A stretch of DNA of 64,000 nt, taken from Enoplolaimus lenunculus. Taxonomy: Eukaryota > Nematoda > Enoplea > Enoplida > Thoracostomopsidae. Both the position numbers and the translations under genes were made by a program. Shown here piece after piece: positions 45,701-52,808 of the stretch. Positions within the stretch are counted from its first letter, which is position 1. Each line of letters opens with the position of its first letter. The notes under the pieces are model-generated. The model ran no database searches, was not told the origin of the DNA, and saw only the letters and a program-made list of their open reading frames with translations. The stretch is from contig JASANG010002365.1 of the NCBI GenBank assembly GCA_030248215.1, positions 1 through 64,000 of the forward strand, in the 5' to 3' direction.

Positions 45701-46839
45701 CATCCGAGAAAGGGTTAAAGTTTTGGCATGAATGGCGGTGCTATACTTTTTAATTTTTTTCTTGCCGCCTGACCCCGTCTGTCGTCGTTCAGTATAGTAA
45801 ACCTGGTGTATCGTGTCAGCCACTCCTGAAGCAATAATATTTTTTACCTTCTCGTTCGTCAAAATTAAAGTCGTATAGTGAATTTAAATCAATAAATCAA
45901 TGGCATTTCGACGATAAACACACGTTGAATAAACTAAAAAAAATAGCCTACTTTACCTTTTCTGTTCCCATAAACAGCATGTGTTCACAAAAATGTGCCA
46001 ATCCCTGCATTTCCCACGGATCCATCATTGCACCTAAAACAAAAAGACTAAAAAAATTTATTCTATAACTGATTCATTTTAGGCAGTTTCCTCAAGAGCC
46101 TACACTCATATCGTCAAATGCATATGGCATTGATCACCAGTTAGCGATAGGTTTTCAAACTGGCAAACTCATGCAATTACGGATCTGAAAATAGTTACAT
46201 TGCATATCAAATGCAAAATAGCTTTGCTGTATAGTTCGAACCTCGTCATTCACTGGTTCAAAAGTTACAATGCATATCACCAACTGATGATAGCTGCTGC
46301 AGACATTCAACAATACTGGGTTCAAGCGTAATTCTAAGCTTAAGCCTAAACCTAATGACAAATCTATATACGTGAGCCAATTTACGTACCGTATCGTGCT
46401 ATCTACCGTACCGTAAAGCAAAAACTTCACTCTAAATTCGAGTGAGTTGATTAATCAATTCAGCTAGCGAGTTAGATATTTCTCAATTAATATCAGTAAA
46501 CATTAACTCACTCTGAATTGAGTTGATTCTCACTCTGAGTTGAGTTGACTCTGGGTGAGTTAATTAATTAGCTCACAATGAATTGAATCAACTAAAAATG
46601 CTGAGTTCTGATAGTCCTAACTCATGCTGAGTGATTCAACTCATTTTGAGTTAAAATCAACTCACTGGAATTTATAGTGGTTGTCCATAGTACAGTTATC
46701 ATTAATCAAAATACAATTTAATTTGATACTTACCAACACCAACACGTAACGCTGCAGCTGCCTTATCAGTGATTGGATCGCTAACCACAACAGCTTTAAG
46801 TCCATTCGATAATTCTAAAGCTCGATAAAGTCTATTGTC
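24302..46839 (-). CDS. IDE: Insulin-degrading enzyme (insulysin, M16A metalloprotease), 22 exons found
   Basis: Twenty-two minus-strand exons join with matching phases into 961 codons ending in TGA (human IDE is 1019 aa). The zinc protease cleaves insulin, amyloid-beta and other small peptides in the cytosol and elsewhere. The inverted zinc motif HFCEH (found exon 2) and the downstream Glu in EREVNAVNSE (found exon 5) complete the metal site. RTKQQLG|YIV (found exons 17/18) retains the Arg and Tyr that human IDE uses from the C-terminal half. Homology runs collinearly over the whole protein, so the gene looks intact and active. The C-terminal tail (last 40 codons) is diverged. The leader exon upstream of DNRLYRALELSNG was not found. 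Introns of about 0.2-3 kb are packed with MITEs. Nardilysin is less likely because its acidic insert is absent. Confidence 0.93.
24606..24757. mobile_element. Family C MITE, short diverged copy
   Basis: Ends CCATGTATAGCACAGGG and CCCTGTTCTATACATGG, with the TTAGGCTTAGG core. It lies just upstream of the final IDE exon, in the last intron. Confidence 0.7.
25182..25382. mobile_element. Family C MITE
   Basis: Left end GTGTAAAGATCAGGGGCGG, right end GTTCCGCCCCAATCCTTTAC, hexamer core between. A half copy follows at about 25444-25535. Confidence 0.75.
25544..25672 (-). CDS. IDE: IDE found exon 21
   Basis: Encodes EYILPKNSQRSRIHVWVIGS, aligning with [20 protein letters not shown]. 129 bp, phase 0 at both ends. 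Donor AAG|GTAAAC. Confidence 0.8.
25863..26064. mobile_element. Family D MITE
   Basis: Ends TGTTACTTTAATGGGCG and CGCCCCTTAAAGTAACA, with CCTAAGC runs and GTTGCAAAAATGTGTTCC inside. Confidence 0.85.
26346..26407 (-). CDS. IDE: IDE found exon 20
   Basis: Encodes DLQKITKQNVIDYYD, matching YLKTLTKEDIIKFYKEM. Acceptor TTGTTTCAG, donor GAT|GTAAGT. Confidence 0.88.
26462..26641. repeat. (AAAT)n / (ATTT)n microsatellite
   Basis: AAATAAATAAAT passes into ATTTATTTATTT across a palindromic switch point near 26505. About 180 bp in an IDE intron. Confidence 0.9.
26809..26956 (-). CDS. IDE: IDE found exon 19
   Basis: Encodes KRFEEPKQMAFQTALYWSEI then SSRDYKFDR, matching [20 protein letters not shown]. 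Donor CGAA|GTAAAA. Confidence 0.93.
27259..27390. mobile_element. Family E CpG foldback, compact copy
   Basis: Ends AGGGTTGCGTTATACTTTTC and GTCAAGTATAGCGCAACACC. It is the minimal 132-bp version with arms ACGTCCGGCGCTGTCCGTC and ACGGACAGCGCCGGACGTC. Confidence 0.85.
27506..27630 (-). CDS. IDE: IDE found exon 18
   Basis: Encodes YIVSASSIVMEGVTGFLVII then QSDSTPEYVEEKIEQFL, matching [20 protein letters not shown]. Contains the conserved Tyr after RTKQQLG. Donor AGA|GTAAGT. Confidence 0.94.
28668..28835 (-). CDS. IDE: IDE found exon 17
   Basis: Encodes VYYQGNTTSVQSRLTVGLLE and AEPIFNELRTKQQLG, the conserved NTLRTKEQLG region with its substrate-binding Arg. Confidence 0.95.
28966..29222. mobile_element. 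Family A MITE
   Basis: Ends CACTGTAAATTGCGGTGAG and AGAATATACAGTG, with AACTCAGAGTGA repeats inside. About 130 bp from IDE found exon 17. Confidence 0.8.
29281..29534. mobile_element. Family A MITE, old copy
   Basis: Strongly diverged but keeps CCAGTGAATTGATTTTAATTC and TTGATTAATCAACTCACTGG in the right order, next to the younger copy. Confidence 0.55.
29807..30097. mobile_element. Family C MITE
   Basis: Ends GCCAATGTAAAGGACAGG and CCTGATCTTTACATTGG. The core holds CCTAAG hexamer runs with GTAAGAATGA spacers. It ends about 43 bp from the IDE found exon 16 donor. Confidence 0.85.
30141..30252 (-). CDS. IDE: IDE found exon 16
   Basis: Encodes IANSVEDIIHNQTQAVPFDV then RVRSRTVQLLP, matching [20 protein letters not shown] and YREVQLPD. 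Confidence 0.92.
30376..30576. mobile_element. Family C MITE
   Basis: Ends GGCCCATGTAAATATCAGG and GTTCTTTACATTGGCC, opposite orientation to its neighbour. Confidence 0.85.
30719..30777. repeat. (TA)n microsatellite
   Basis: About 58 bp of pure TA in an IDE intron. Confidence 0.95.
30834..31018. mobile_element. Family D MITE beside an IDE splice donor
   Basis: Ends TGTTACTTTTAGGGGCG and CGCCCCTTAAAGTAACA. The near end is 18 bp from the exon 31037-31128, inside the intron. Confidence 0.85.
31037..31128 (-). CDS. IDE: IDE found exon 15
   Basis: Encodes LDRILNYVPLFLSQLHIDIF then GSGNVKRE, matching [20 protein letters not shown]. Donor GAGAG|GTATAC. A family D MITE ends 18 bp away. Confidence 0.93.
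31681..31807 (-). CDS. IDE: IDE found exon 14
   Basis: Encodes ERFVRGLKNFAVASALEQAS then TGGWTVDDALAE, matching EAYMRSLNNF and VAWTKDELKEAL. Donor CACA|GTAACT. Confidence 0.9.
32092..32365. mobile_element. Family A MITE
   Basis: Ends CACTGTAAATTCTAGTGAG and GGAATTTACAGTG. It has one extra AACTCAACTCA unit relative to other copies. Confidence 0.85.
32803..32876 (-). CDS. IDE: IDE found exon 13
   Basis: Encodes LLRRLTDFNPTEDRFEVMK, matching LLKKIIEKMATFEIDEKRF. Donor AAG|GTAAGT. Confidence 0.92.
32940..33369. mobile_element. Family H hAT-like element
   Basis: Ends CAGGGTGCAATCGGAA and CCGCTTTGCACCCTG are inverted repeats. The flanks TTATTTAG (32932-32939) and CTATTTAG (33370-33377) match 7 of 8, as for an hAT target duplication. 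Both subterminal parts are rich in CCGATT units. Confidence 0.75.
33942..34209 (-). mobile_element. Family B TTAA MITE with tRNA-like cassette
   Basis: TTAA at both ends. Minus-strand cassette CTTATAGCTCAGTGGTGATGG-like box A and GAGTTCGAATCC box B. It lies 27 bp inside the intron after IDE found exon 12. Confidence 0.85.
34236..34419 (-). CDS. IDE: IDE found exon 12
   Basis: Encodes TPFAAANSLHEAMMEIYMSM and AAIKAGLDYDVATTYDG, matching [20 protein letters not shown] and AAELAGLSYDLQNTIYG. Confidence 0.93.
34447..34788. mobile_element. Family E foldback carrying a nested family D MITE
   Basis: Left arm GCTTGCGTTATAATTTTCGTG, right end CAAAAGTATAGCGTAACTC. The right half is interrupted at 34583-34759 by a family D element. 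Confidence 0.75.
34583..34759. mobile_element. Family D MITE nested in family E
   Basis: Ends TGTTACTTTAAGGCGCG and CATTAAAGTAACG, oriented opposite to the 21.9, 25.9 and 30.8 kb copies. Confidence 0.8.
34917..35163 (-). CDS. IDE: IDE found exon 11
   Basis: Encodes LKLPEPNEFIATD and STVWYHQDKKFLIPKASVTV, matching FKLPTKNEFIPTN and [20 protein letters not shown]. Confidence 0.95.
35165..35640. repeat. AT-rich tandem repeat, unit about 62-66 bp
   Basis: About six diverged units containing TCTGTAAATATTTTCAAAAT and TTTGAAGTAAAATTAATTT, starting right at the acceptor of IDE found exon 11. Confidence 0.75.
35772..35962. mobile_element. Family C MITE
   Basis: Ends CCCATGTAAAAGATCAGGGG and CCTCGTTCTTTACTTTGGCC, with the TTAGGCTTAGG core. 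Confidence 0.8.
36199..36338 (-). CDS. IDE: IDE found exon 10
   Basis: Encodes EYRPDQIERFLMYFHPENVV, matching [20 protein letters not shown]. Ends phase 2 so that TG joins G to form the Trp of TEKW. Confidence 0.93.
36696..36938. mobile_element. Family A MITE
   Basis: The right end GGAATTTACAGTG and TTAATTAATCAACTCA are intact; the left end ACTGTAAGCTCCGGTGAA is diverged. Confidence 0.7.
37499..37772. mobile_element. Family C MITE
   Basis: Ends CCCATGTATACAACACGG and CCCTGTTCATGGGCC. The core has four blocks of CCTAAG-type hexamers separated by GGATGAGCCTATTCC. It ends about 27 bp from IDE found exon 9. Confidence 0.8.
37800..37875 (-). CDS. IDE: IDE found exon 9
   Basis: Encodes KEKEDPVGLVATLASGLSKF, matching [20 protein letters not shown]. 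Acceptor AAATTTTAG, donor GAG|GTACGA. Confidence 0.9.
37907..38355. mobile_element. Family A MITE split by a family E foldback
   Basis: Left half GTCAGTGAGTTGATTTTAATT to TCAGAAATAATCAGG; right half TAAGTTGATTAATCAACTCA to the end. The family E element 38085-38308 sits between them. Confidence 0.75.
38085..38308. mobile_element. Family E foldback nested in family A
   Basis: CATTTTGATGACGCCCGGCG arm and the right end AAGTATAGACGCAACCC, with GTACGGCACCGT-type palindromes in the middle. Confidence 0.8.
38608..38736. repeat. Short tandem repeat next to an IDE splice donor
   Basis: Five or six units of TATTGCAAAACTGCACTA plus a variable TA spacer. The array ends about 6 bp from the GTAAGT donor of IDE found exon 8. 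Confidence 0.85.
38748..38925 (-). CDS. IDE: IDE found exon 8
   Basis: Encodes ITLTESGKSHVDDITQAVFE and GPQERIHREAAKIARIEFE. Donor TTTGA|GTAAGT, immediately followed in the intron by a tandem array. Confidence 0.95.
38991..39181. mobile_element. Family F MITE
   Basis: Ends GTATTCTCAAATGTGTATAG and AATTTGAGAATATGGGCC, with GCACCTATCACCAGTTGG in the left arm. Confidence 0.75.
39598..40293. mobile_element. Family E foldback expanded into a 30-bp minisatellite
   Basis: The ends AGGGTGGCGCAATA and TATAACGCAACCCT still form the family termini. Between about 39626 and 40078 the arm is about 15 units of 30 bp, built from GTCCGTCGCC, GTCCATCGCC and GTACATCCC; units alternate CTGTCCG and CGGTCCG, giving a 60-bp higher order. 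Because 30 is a multiple of 3, several frames stay open on both strands; these are not genes. It ends 12 bp from the IDE found exon 7 donor side. Confidence 0.88.
40306..40487 (-). CDS. IDE: IDE found exon 7
   Basis: Encodes DLVLLFPIPDPHIQYKSKPG and RYIGYILSDEGDGSLADWL, matching LYVTFPIPDLQKYYKSNPG. Donor ACAG|GTTATA. A family E foldback starts 12 bp beyond the donor side of the exon. Confidence 0.95.
40538..40918. repeat. 34-bp minisatellite in an IDE intron
   Basis: About eleven units of GCCGGAGCCGGATATTGC plus TTTAACCAAAACGTAT. Later units alternate TTTAACC and TTTATCC, a 68-bp higher-order unit. It starts about 50 bp upstream (in the transcript) of IDE found exon 7. Confidence 0.92.
40968..41240 (+). 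mobile_element. Family B TTAA MITE with tRNA-like cassette
   Basis: Right end GTGAGAAAGGGTTAA, left end TTAAGCAAATTTCTCACATTG (diverged). Cassette AATAGCTGAGTGGTGATGG and GGAGTTCGAATCC on the plus strand. Confidence 0.8.
41428..41623 (-). CDS. IDE: IDE found exon 6
   Basis: Encodes RDEVMSFYHKWYSANIMTLA, matching the RQELLKFHSAYYSSNLMAVC segment. Ends phase 2 at AACG|GTAAGT. Confidence 0.95.
41925..42096. mobile_element. Family C MITE
   Basis: Ends GGCCAATGTAAAGAACAGC and CCTGATCTTTACATGG, CCTAAG core. A family E fragment follows at about 42112-42170. Confidence 0.8.
42290..42681. mobile_element. Family G hAT-like MITE, exact 8-bp target duplication
   Basis: Flanked by ATCACGTG at 42282-42289 and 42682-42689. 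Ends CAATGGCGGATCCAGG and CATGGATCCTCCATTG. The interior contains a family I-like segment (GAGCCAAATAAGATGGGG). Confidence 0.9.
42801..43009 (-). CDS. IDE: IDE found exon 5 (third zinc ligand)
   Basis: Encodes FSQFFIAPLFNESSVEREVN then AVNSEF, aligning with the segment carrying the third zinc ligand Glu. Donor CAAG|GTACAA. Confidence 0.95.
43257..43581. mobile_element. Family I TIR element
   Basis: Ends TACTGTAATGACCCGAATAA and TTATTCGGGTCACTACTGTA, about 24-bp inverted repeats that begin and end in TA. A TA target as in Tc1/mariner is possible but not proven. Confidence 0.75.
43837..44224. mobile_element. Family G hAT-like MITE, exact 8-bp target duplication
   Basis: Flanked by CATGCGGA at 43829-43836 and 44225-44232. 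Ends CAGTGGCGGATCCAGG and CATGGATCCGCCACTG. Close relative of 42290-42681. Confidence 0.93.
44569..44672 (-). CDS. IDE: IDE found exon 4
   Basis: Encodes FISDHGGTQNAGTG and YYFTIAPAYLKQALDR, matching FLSEHAGSSNAFTSG and YYFDVSHEHLEGALDR. Confidence 0.93.
44895..45167 (+). mobile_element. Family B TTAA MITE, best-preserved tRNA-like cassette
   Basis: TTAA at both ends, ends CCCTTTCACTCATAG and CATGTGAGAAAGCG. Cassette: TATAGCTCAGTGGTAATCG (box A), then about 30 bp, then GGGGTTCGAATC (box B). Confidence 0.88.
45217..45243 (-). CDS. IDE: IDE found exon 3, 27-bp microexon
   Basis: Nine codons, YPEEDEYSN, matching YPKENEYSQ. Acceptor AAATTTCAG, donor AAT|GTAAGT, phase 0 at both ends, so skipping would keep the frame. 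Confidence 0.92.
45444..45718 (+). mobile_element. Family B TTAA MITE, decayed cassette
   Basis: TTAA at both ends and CATCCGAGAAAGGG at right. The tRNA-like boxes are eroded (TATGGTTCAATAGTCATCG and GCAGATAGAATG). Confidence 0.8.
45957..46033 (-). CDS. IDE: IDE found exon 2 (zinc motif)
   Basis: Encodes GLAHFCEHMLFMGTEK, containing the HxxEH zinc-binding and catalytic Glu motif. Donor GAAAAG|GTAAAG. Confidence 0.95.
46097..46321. mobile_element. Family F MITE
   Basis: TCAAATGCATATGGCATTGA at left and the mirrored CACCAACTGATGATAGCTGC at right; ends diverged. Confidence 0.65.
46428..46679. mobile_element. Family A MITE
   Basis: Left CACTCTAAATTCGAGTGAG, right GGAATTTATAGTG. It ends 55 bp from IDE found exon 1. 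Confidence 0.8.
46734..46839 (-). CDS. IDE: IDE found exon 1
   Basis: Encodes LYRALELSNGLKAVVVSDP, matching EYRGLELANGIKVLLISDP. Acceptor AATATTTCAG, phase 0; donor GTTG|GTAAGT. It is probably the second coding exon of the gene. Confidence 0.92.
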
Positions 46840-48533
46840 CTGAAATATTAAATCAATATAATAAATACAACGTACGTTTAATAGTTAAAATTCGCAATTT
46901 AAGTAAAATTTACTATTTAAGCTAACGCCACCGCTTTGGCAATTATTTAAGGCTGGAAATCATAGCTTACTGTAGGAATCCGAATAAGAAGGCGGTCGTC
47001 ATTTTGAGTCCCAATCAATAGGAGTCCGTATCCCTGATAAGAGTTCGTAAGCAGATAGAGCCCTTTAACCCAAATTAGAGTGCATAAATGGCAATTATGC
47101 CTAATTGTAGCGCATTAATGAATCCAGAACCACATAACCTCGAATTCGAAACTGTAAAGCGTACTTAAATTTTGAAAATAATATTTCAAAGTATAACCTT
47201 GCATTATCTAATCAAAATTCATACAGTTAACCCTATCCTCAAGCGTGGTAGTTACTAGAAGATTTTTGGATTTATATAATTCAGAACAATATTTTAACCA
47301 ATCTTAAAACTGCTCTTTTTCTGTGTGACCATAAATTTGGAAGGGTATATATCCCCTCTACTTTTGCCTTGAAAACACCCCTGGGCAAGATTATGGTTAA
47401 GGACTATCCCAAAAAATTTATACCAGTTTCAGTAAAAGTAAAATCTTACATTTTTTGGCTTAATCACATTGTCATAGCGAGCCACAACGACAGCTATGAT
47501 TGTTTGTTGCAAACATATCTGTAACAAACATATATGCATTAAATGTGTTATATATATTCATTAAGGCAAAGGCCAAGCAGAGGTTTGGGTTCAGGTTTAA
47601 ATAAACCTTTTTCGAAACCTAAGCCAAAAAGCCTGAACCTAAGCCTAAGTGTAGGAACATTCAAGAGCCGTAAAATTATTAGTAAACCTAAACAAATTGA
47701 CCCTACTTGAGATAAACCTATAAAAAATAATGTCTAAGTAACCAGTCTAAACCAAAAGCGGATCCAGGGGGTATGGTGGGATGTATCTTACCCACAGTCT
47801 GCCGAGAGTAATTTTTTCAGGTTTAAAATCAAACCAACAATGCAAATTTTTCTTCCATCTCAAAATTTCACAGTTGTTGAAACTCAGCACAACTGATTTT
47901 CTATCTGCATTGACGAGTTTCAAATGCGAGTAGCCTCTCGTTCGCTTTGCTCGCGAGTTTGGGGACCCGCATCCTGGGATTGGGGGAGACTCCACCCCTG
48001 GCTGCTCCGGCACTGCGAGTAAGTTTCTCAAGTATTGGCAGTAAAAAGTGCCAATTTGGCTGCAAAAGGCTCCGGCCCTCTTTGCATCCGTCTGATTATG
48101 GACTGAGTCTAAAACTTAACTTCTTAATAGCCTAAGCTTTTGGAAATTTGGATATTACCCGGGAAATTAGGATTTTGGAAAATTGGGATATATACTCCGG
48201 AAATTAGTAGGAACCTGTTGGGTACATGGGCCATTGTGTGTGTGACTTGTGGCTGTTTTATATGCGTAAAAATATGTATGAACATATGCCAAAACGTAAC
48301 ATTTTGCAATTGTGCATTCCCCCTGTGAATATGCGCTGTAGCTTGCGTATGTGCAGAGTGTGTGCAGTTCTGACACCCCCTAACCAGAAATTTCTGGATC
48401 CGCCACTGCGTCAAAACACTTTAACTTCTCAGTCTATTTATCTATAACATTTCACCGTAATGGTTAACATTTATAAAACAGCTTTTTGCCTAATGAACCA
48501 GATAAGATTTGCGTTTAAATAATTGAAAATTAA

Positions 48534-49041
48534 TTACAATTCACATACTAAAACTGTTAAAATCAACCATACTGCCGTTGTTGAATTATAAATTCGACTA
48601 ATTTGTAGCGCCTTCATTCGAGATATTGCTTTAAGCCGAAATGTTATATATTTTAAATTTAAAAATGTTAAAGTTAAACGGGACTCGGATATTTGATACA
48701 AAACCAAGGTCTGTATGGCATCAGAAACTTCTGTTAATGTTTCAGTTCCGGCTTCTGTTACGGTCCAGTGCGATTGCGACGCCGGAAACCTATTAATTAT
48801 AAACCCCGCGACCGTCCTCTCATCGCACGGATACCGCGATCCACACCCCGCTCCCGCCCAGTCCACGGTGTCCACGACCCCCGTACATGTCTTTTCAAAG
48901 CGTACGAATAACTCCGGGTCCATATTGCCGTTTAATCATGTATACCCTAGAATATGGCTGACCGATCACAAACCGTACGCAACGAAAGATCATGTTTTTA
49001 CAGTTCAAATAAATTTCAGTTCAACCGAATCGCCAATTTGA
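48534..49041. other. GC-richer open frames, unknown
   Basis: Overlapping frames of 129 aa (minus, 48534-48923) and 108 aa (plus, 48715-49041) lie in a block clearly richer in GC and CpG than its surroundings. Neither matches a family I know. The minus frame has a Cys/Gly-rich start; the plus frame is Ser/Thr/Pro-rich. It could be one exon, a transposon remnant or chance. Confidence 0.25.
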
Positions 49042-49285
49042 TTTCGGTTACGATCAAATTGTATTCGATTTGAACGGTGGTTGAAATCTATAATTAACCT
49101 AAACCCAAATCCGCAAGTGTAAATTGCAGCTGCAAGTTTTTTTAGTTTCGAAACTGTGTACTTGCAAATTGTAGCAGCGAATTATCGCTGCGTAAACTTG
49201 CAAGTGTGGTTTCGGCTCAAGACAATAGCAATGGTACAAGTTAGGATAAATATATGATCTAACAGAAACTGTAACTGGACATTTT

Positions 49286-49618
49286 TACTGTAGTGATCCA
49301 AAGAAGAGGGGGTTCCCATTTTGAGTCGCAGTAAATAAAAGTCTACACGCCTGGTCCTTTAGTGAATAAAGGACATAAGTCTTGATAGAGTCCATAAAAG
49401 AGACCAAAGCTGAAAAATGGCCTACACTGTTCAAATATGTAACAGACGCTCAGAGAACCCGCATAGCATTTGCGAAATCCAGAAAATAGATTAACGGACA
49501 TGACAATCAACAAAATGATTCGGAGTAAAGTTTACATCTGCGCCCTTCAGAAAGAATATAACAAGAAGGTATTGCGTACAATAATTATTATCCCTTTCTT
49601 ATTCAGGTCACTACAGTA
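49286..49618. mobile_element. Family I TIR element
   Basis: Left TACTGTAGTGATCCAAAGAA, right CTTATTCAGGTCACTACAGTA. Confidence 0.7.
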
Positions 49619-49734
49619 ACCAAATTCCCAAGTCGATAGCTAGCCTTATGAGCCGATATTGGTACCATATAATATAGAAACTAAGGGAATACTGTTTGAC
49701 AAAGTGATACGGACAGAACTTCAAGGTACCCAGT

Positions 49735-49880
49735 ACCGGAAGTGTGCCTGCGGTTCCGGTTGAAAATCGAATTTCGTCTTCGGTTGAAAATCGACTTCCG
49801 GCTCCGGTTAAAACTCAACTTTCGTCTCCGGTTGAAAATTGACCTCCGGTTCCGATTGAAAATTGACCTTCGATTCCGAC
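49735..49880. repeat. CTCCGG-rich tandem repeat
   Basis: About five units of roughly 25-30 bp, GGTTGAAAATCGACTTCCGG and variants. Related single units occur at 17.4, 18.9 and 22.35 kb. Confidence 0.7.
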
Positions 49881-50301
49881 AGCATTTCTGTTAAACGTTC
49901 TTCTGGTGCACGTTTATGGTTTTTATGTCGAGTAAAACAATTCAAGTGCAGTCACAAAAACAAAAAAAAAACACGCAACAAATCATATGCGATTATAAAA
50001 GCATTTAGAAAATTGCAAAAAAATACAAACTGCAGCATTAATTGCAAGCAACAATTAAATATTGCATTTATCTGAACTAATCTGTTCAGCAGACATAAGA
50101 GATTTTTGGCCTCGTGAAAAAAGTTTGCGATCTCATTGCAATGGTGATTTTACGGTGACAGTGTTGTTCTTGCTTCGTGTCGTCTGTAGGACGTATGCTT
50201 CACTCCGTCAGAGAATTTTTTGTGATAAAATGGTACGGTGTATACAAGACAGCTGCGAATACACAACAGCTATGTCAGTCAACAGCGTTCGAGTGTTTTC
50301 G

Positions 50302-50690
50302 GTTATTGCCCGCAATCGCTGTTTGAACAAAAATGGTCCGATTTTGACAATTTTTGCTTATTTGAGCTTCTCATGACGTCCTCTGATTATATGTTTACGC
50401 AATGTAATTGTTTGAAAAATTCGATTGTTTTCGGCGTCCACCTTTGGGACAGAAAATAAAATTTGTCAAAAAACAAATATTATTGTAAATCATTCAACGC
50501 AGGCTTTACGACGCCGACTCAAATGGTGTTCGCGATCCGACGACTATATTTGACAAACACAATTCTCTGCTCCGATTGTGGCACCGAACAACAAAATCTC
50601 TCAAATAAGCTCAAATATGCAAAAAATTTTCAAAATCAAACCATTTTTGTGAGAAATTCGGCTGGGTGAAATAACCAAAATAAAGCTCTG
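50302..50690. mobile_element. Inverted-repeat element, unclassified
   Basis: GGTTATTGCCCGCAATCGC with AAAAATGGTCCGATTTTGAC at left mirrors CAAAATCAAACCATTTTTGT and GGGTGAAATAACC at right. Confidence 0.55.
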
Positions 50691-50850
50691 GTTTCAAAAC
50701 TAAAATTTTTGAATTAAAGTCTGAGAATTGCGTTTGGATTCTCACTTGCTTCGATAGCAATCTATTTTACTGTTGCGCATCACACAGACTTGCGGACACA
50801 AATTGCTTGATCCACCATCGACATACAATGGCTTACCGAGTAGGAGGTGG

Positions 50851-51133
50851 GGCCAATGTAAAGAACAGTGGCGGAACAATGTTATTAGTGTATTTCTAAG
50901 CCTAAGCCTAAGCCTAAGCCTAACCGTAAGCGTAACAATGAGCATATTCATGAGCCTAAGCCTAAGCGTAAGCGTAACAATGAGCATATTCATGAGCCTA
51001 AGCCTAAGCGTAAGAATGACCATATTTGTAAGCCTACGCCTAAGCCTAAGTCAAGCAAAAAATATTCCAAAGCTTAAGCTTACTCTTTTCTAGTCCCACA
51101 GAAACACGTTCCGCTCCTGATCTTTACATGGAC
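50851..51133. mobile_element. Family C MITE
   Basis: Ends GGCCAATGTAAAGAACAG and CCTGATCTTTACATGGACC. Three CCTAAG blocks are separated by AACAATGAGCATATTCATG. The flanks GGAGGTGG and GAAGATGG agree at 6 of 8. Confidence 0.85.
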
Positions 51134-51483
51134 CGAAGATGGCATGAGATAAACCGTTTTGATTTTAAACCAGATAATTTTTAAGAATGTTTTCAATCGG
51201 TAAATGACACAGGTTTTTATAAAACCAACGTTCTCCCGTTCAGATTTTTTTACTTTTATTCGATTAATTACAAAACAGAAACTATAGTAGTAGCAAATTG
51301 AACAATTACATAAAGTTTGTACGATCTGTACAGAATGTTAGCTTGCATTAAGCTTAATTTTGTTTGTTTCACGTCTTATTGCGGACTTAAAATGCAAAAT
51401 TGCAGCGGCAAAATATCGCTTTAGTAATGAAATCGACCGCAAAATGGAATTAGATAGGCTAACCGTTCAAAAACTAGGAACTG

Positions 51484-51703
51484 GGCCCATATTCTGAAAT
51501 GCATGTTGCACCTATGATCAGTTGGTGATACGTCTTGTAACTTTCGAACCAGTGAATGCTTAGTTTCAAAATTCATTACATTTTCCGCAAATCATTTGCT
51601 TTACTTCTGTACCACTTTTGAGTACAGCAACTGCGTTATAGTGCGTTTGAAATCCTATTACTAACTGATGATAGTTGCTATACACGTTTGAGAATATGGG
51701 TCC
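51484..51703. mobile_element. Family F MITE
   Basis: Ends GGGCCCATATTCTGAAATGC and GTTTGAGAATATGGGTCC. Confidence 0.8.
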
Positions 51704-51839
51704 TAATTAGTAGCAGCGACGTTTCTTTATGAATACCGATCCTTTTTGATATGTACTGCGTTTCTTTGAAGATGAATATCTATGAATATCCCGTACCCAA
51801 TTACTGCGAAACTGTTTAACGATAAAATGTTTACGCGAA

Positions 51840-52045
51840 CCATATAACGATCAGGGGTGAAACGTTTTTCTGTGGGATTGCAACAGAGTAAGCTTAAACT
51901 GTAGACTAATTTTTTGCTTACAAACTATAGACTAATTCTTAGCTTACGCTTTGGCTTAGTTATAGGCCCATGCTTACGATCAGGGTCAGGTTTGGGCTTA
52001 GCCTTAGGAATAATCTTAATACGACTGCTACGTACACGTTCAATA
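51840..52045. mobile_element. Family C MITE, diverged
   Basis: Left ACGATCAGGGGTGAAACG, right CACGTTCAATAAATTGGC, with an eroded hexamer core. Confidence 0.6.
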
Positions 52046-52479
52046 AATTGGCTATATGTGCAATGGTTACACTTTGCCAGAGTCACACAATTTCTAAAAA
52101 AATTGGCTCAGGTGAACAATACGACCCAACCCACAAAGCATAAGCCTAAGCCTAAACCTAAAGCTTTATTAGCTAAACGTAAGTCTAAATTTTTGTCTAA
52201 TCATGAGTCTAAGCTTAAGCCTTTCAGTCTATAAGTCCACTGGGTGCCCTGTCTCGCAATGGACAGGCCTTTATAATTAAGATTAGCCCAAATATTTAAT
52301 AACTTGTTACCGACATAATAAAACAAAAAAATAAGTTCTGAAGTTAAACAAACTTGAATATGTACGCATCTAAACACCAATTATTGATAGTTTTTGATTT
52401 AATTATCAAATCATATTTGATAGGTAAAAATGTTTTCATATCCGGCATAGTGTAGCAACCATCAAATTTATAACAAAAC

Positions 52480-52488
52480 AACAACAGC

Positions 52489-52558
<70 letters not shown>

Positions 52559-52615
52559 ATTAATAATAATAATAATAATAACAAACTAACTAACAAACAA
52601 CAACAACCAACAACC

Positions 52616-52650
<35 letters not shown>

Positions 52651-52751
52651 GAAGAAGAATCACGACAACATGAACACCAACAATAATAACAGTAACAATA
52701 ATAATAACAAGAATAATAATAACAACAATAAAAATATATAATCATAATAAC

Positions 52752-52787
<36 letters not shown>

Positions 52788-52808
52788 TATAATAATAATA
52801 ATAATAAT
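52480..52808. repeat. Compound (CAA)n / (AAT)n microsatellite
   Basis: Long CAA runs (about 52490-52555 and 52615-52650) pass into AAT runs (about 52680-52808). The Leu-rich reverse frame is an artefact of this composition. Confidence 0.95.

Noticed and set aside
52468-52650. 60-aa Leu-rich minus frame
   Set aside because: Translation of a (CAA)n microsatellite.
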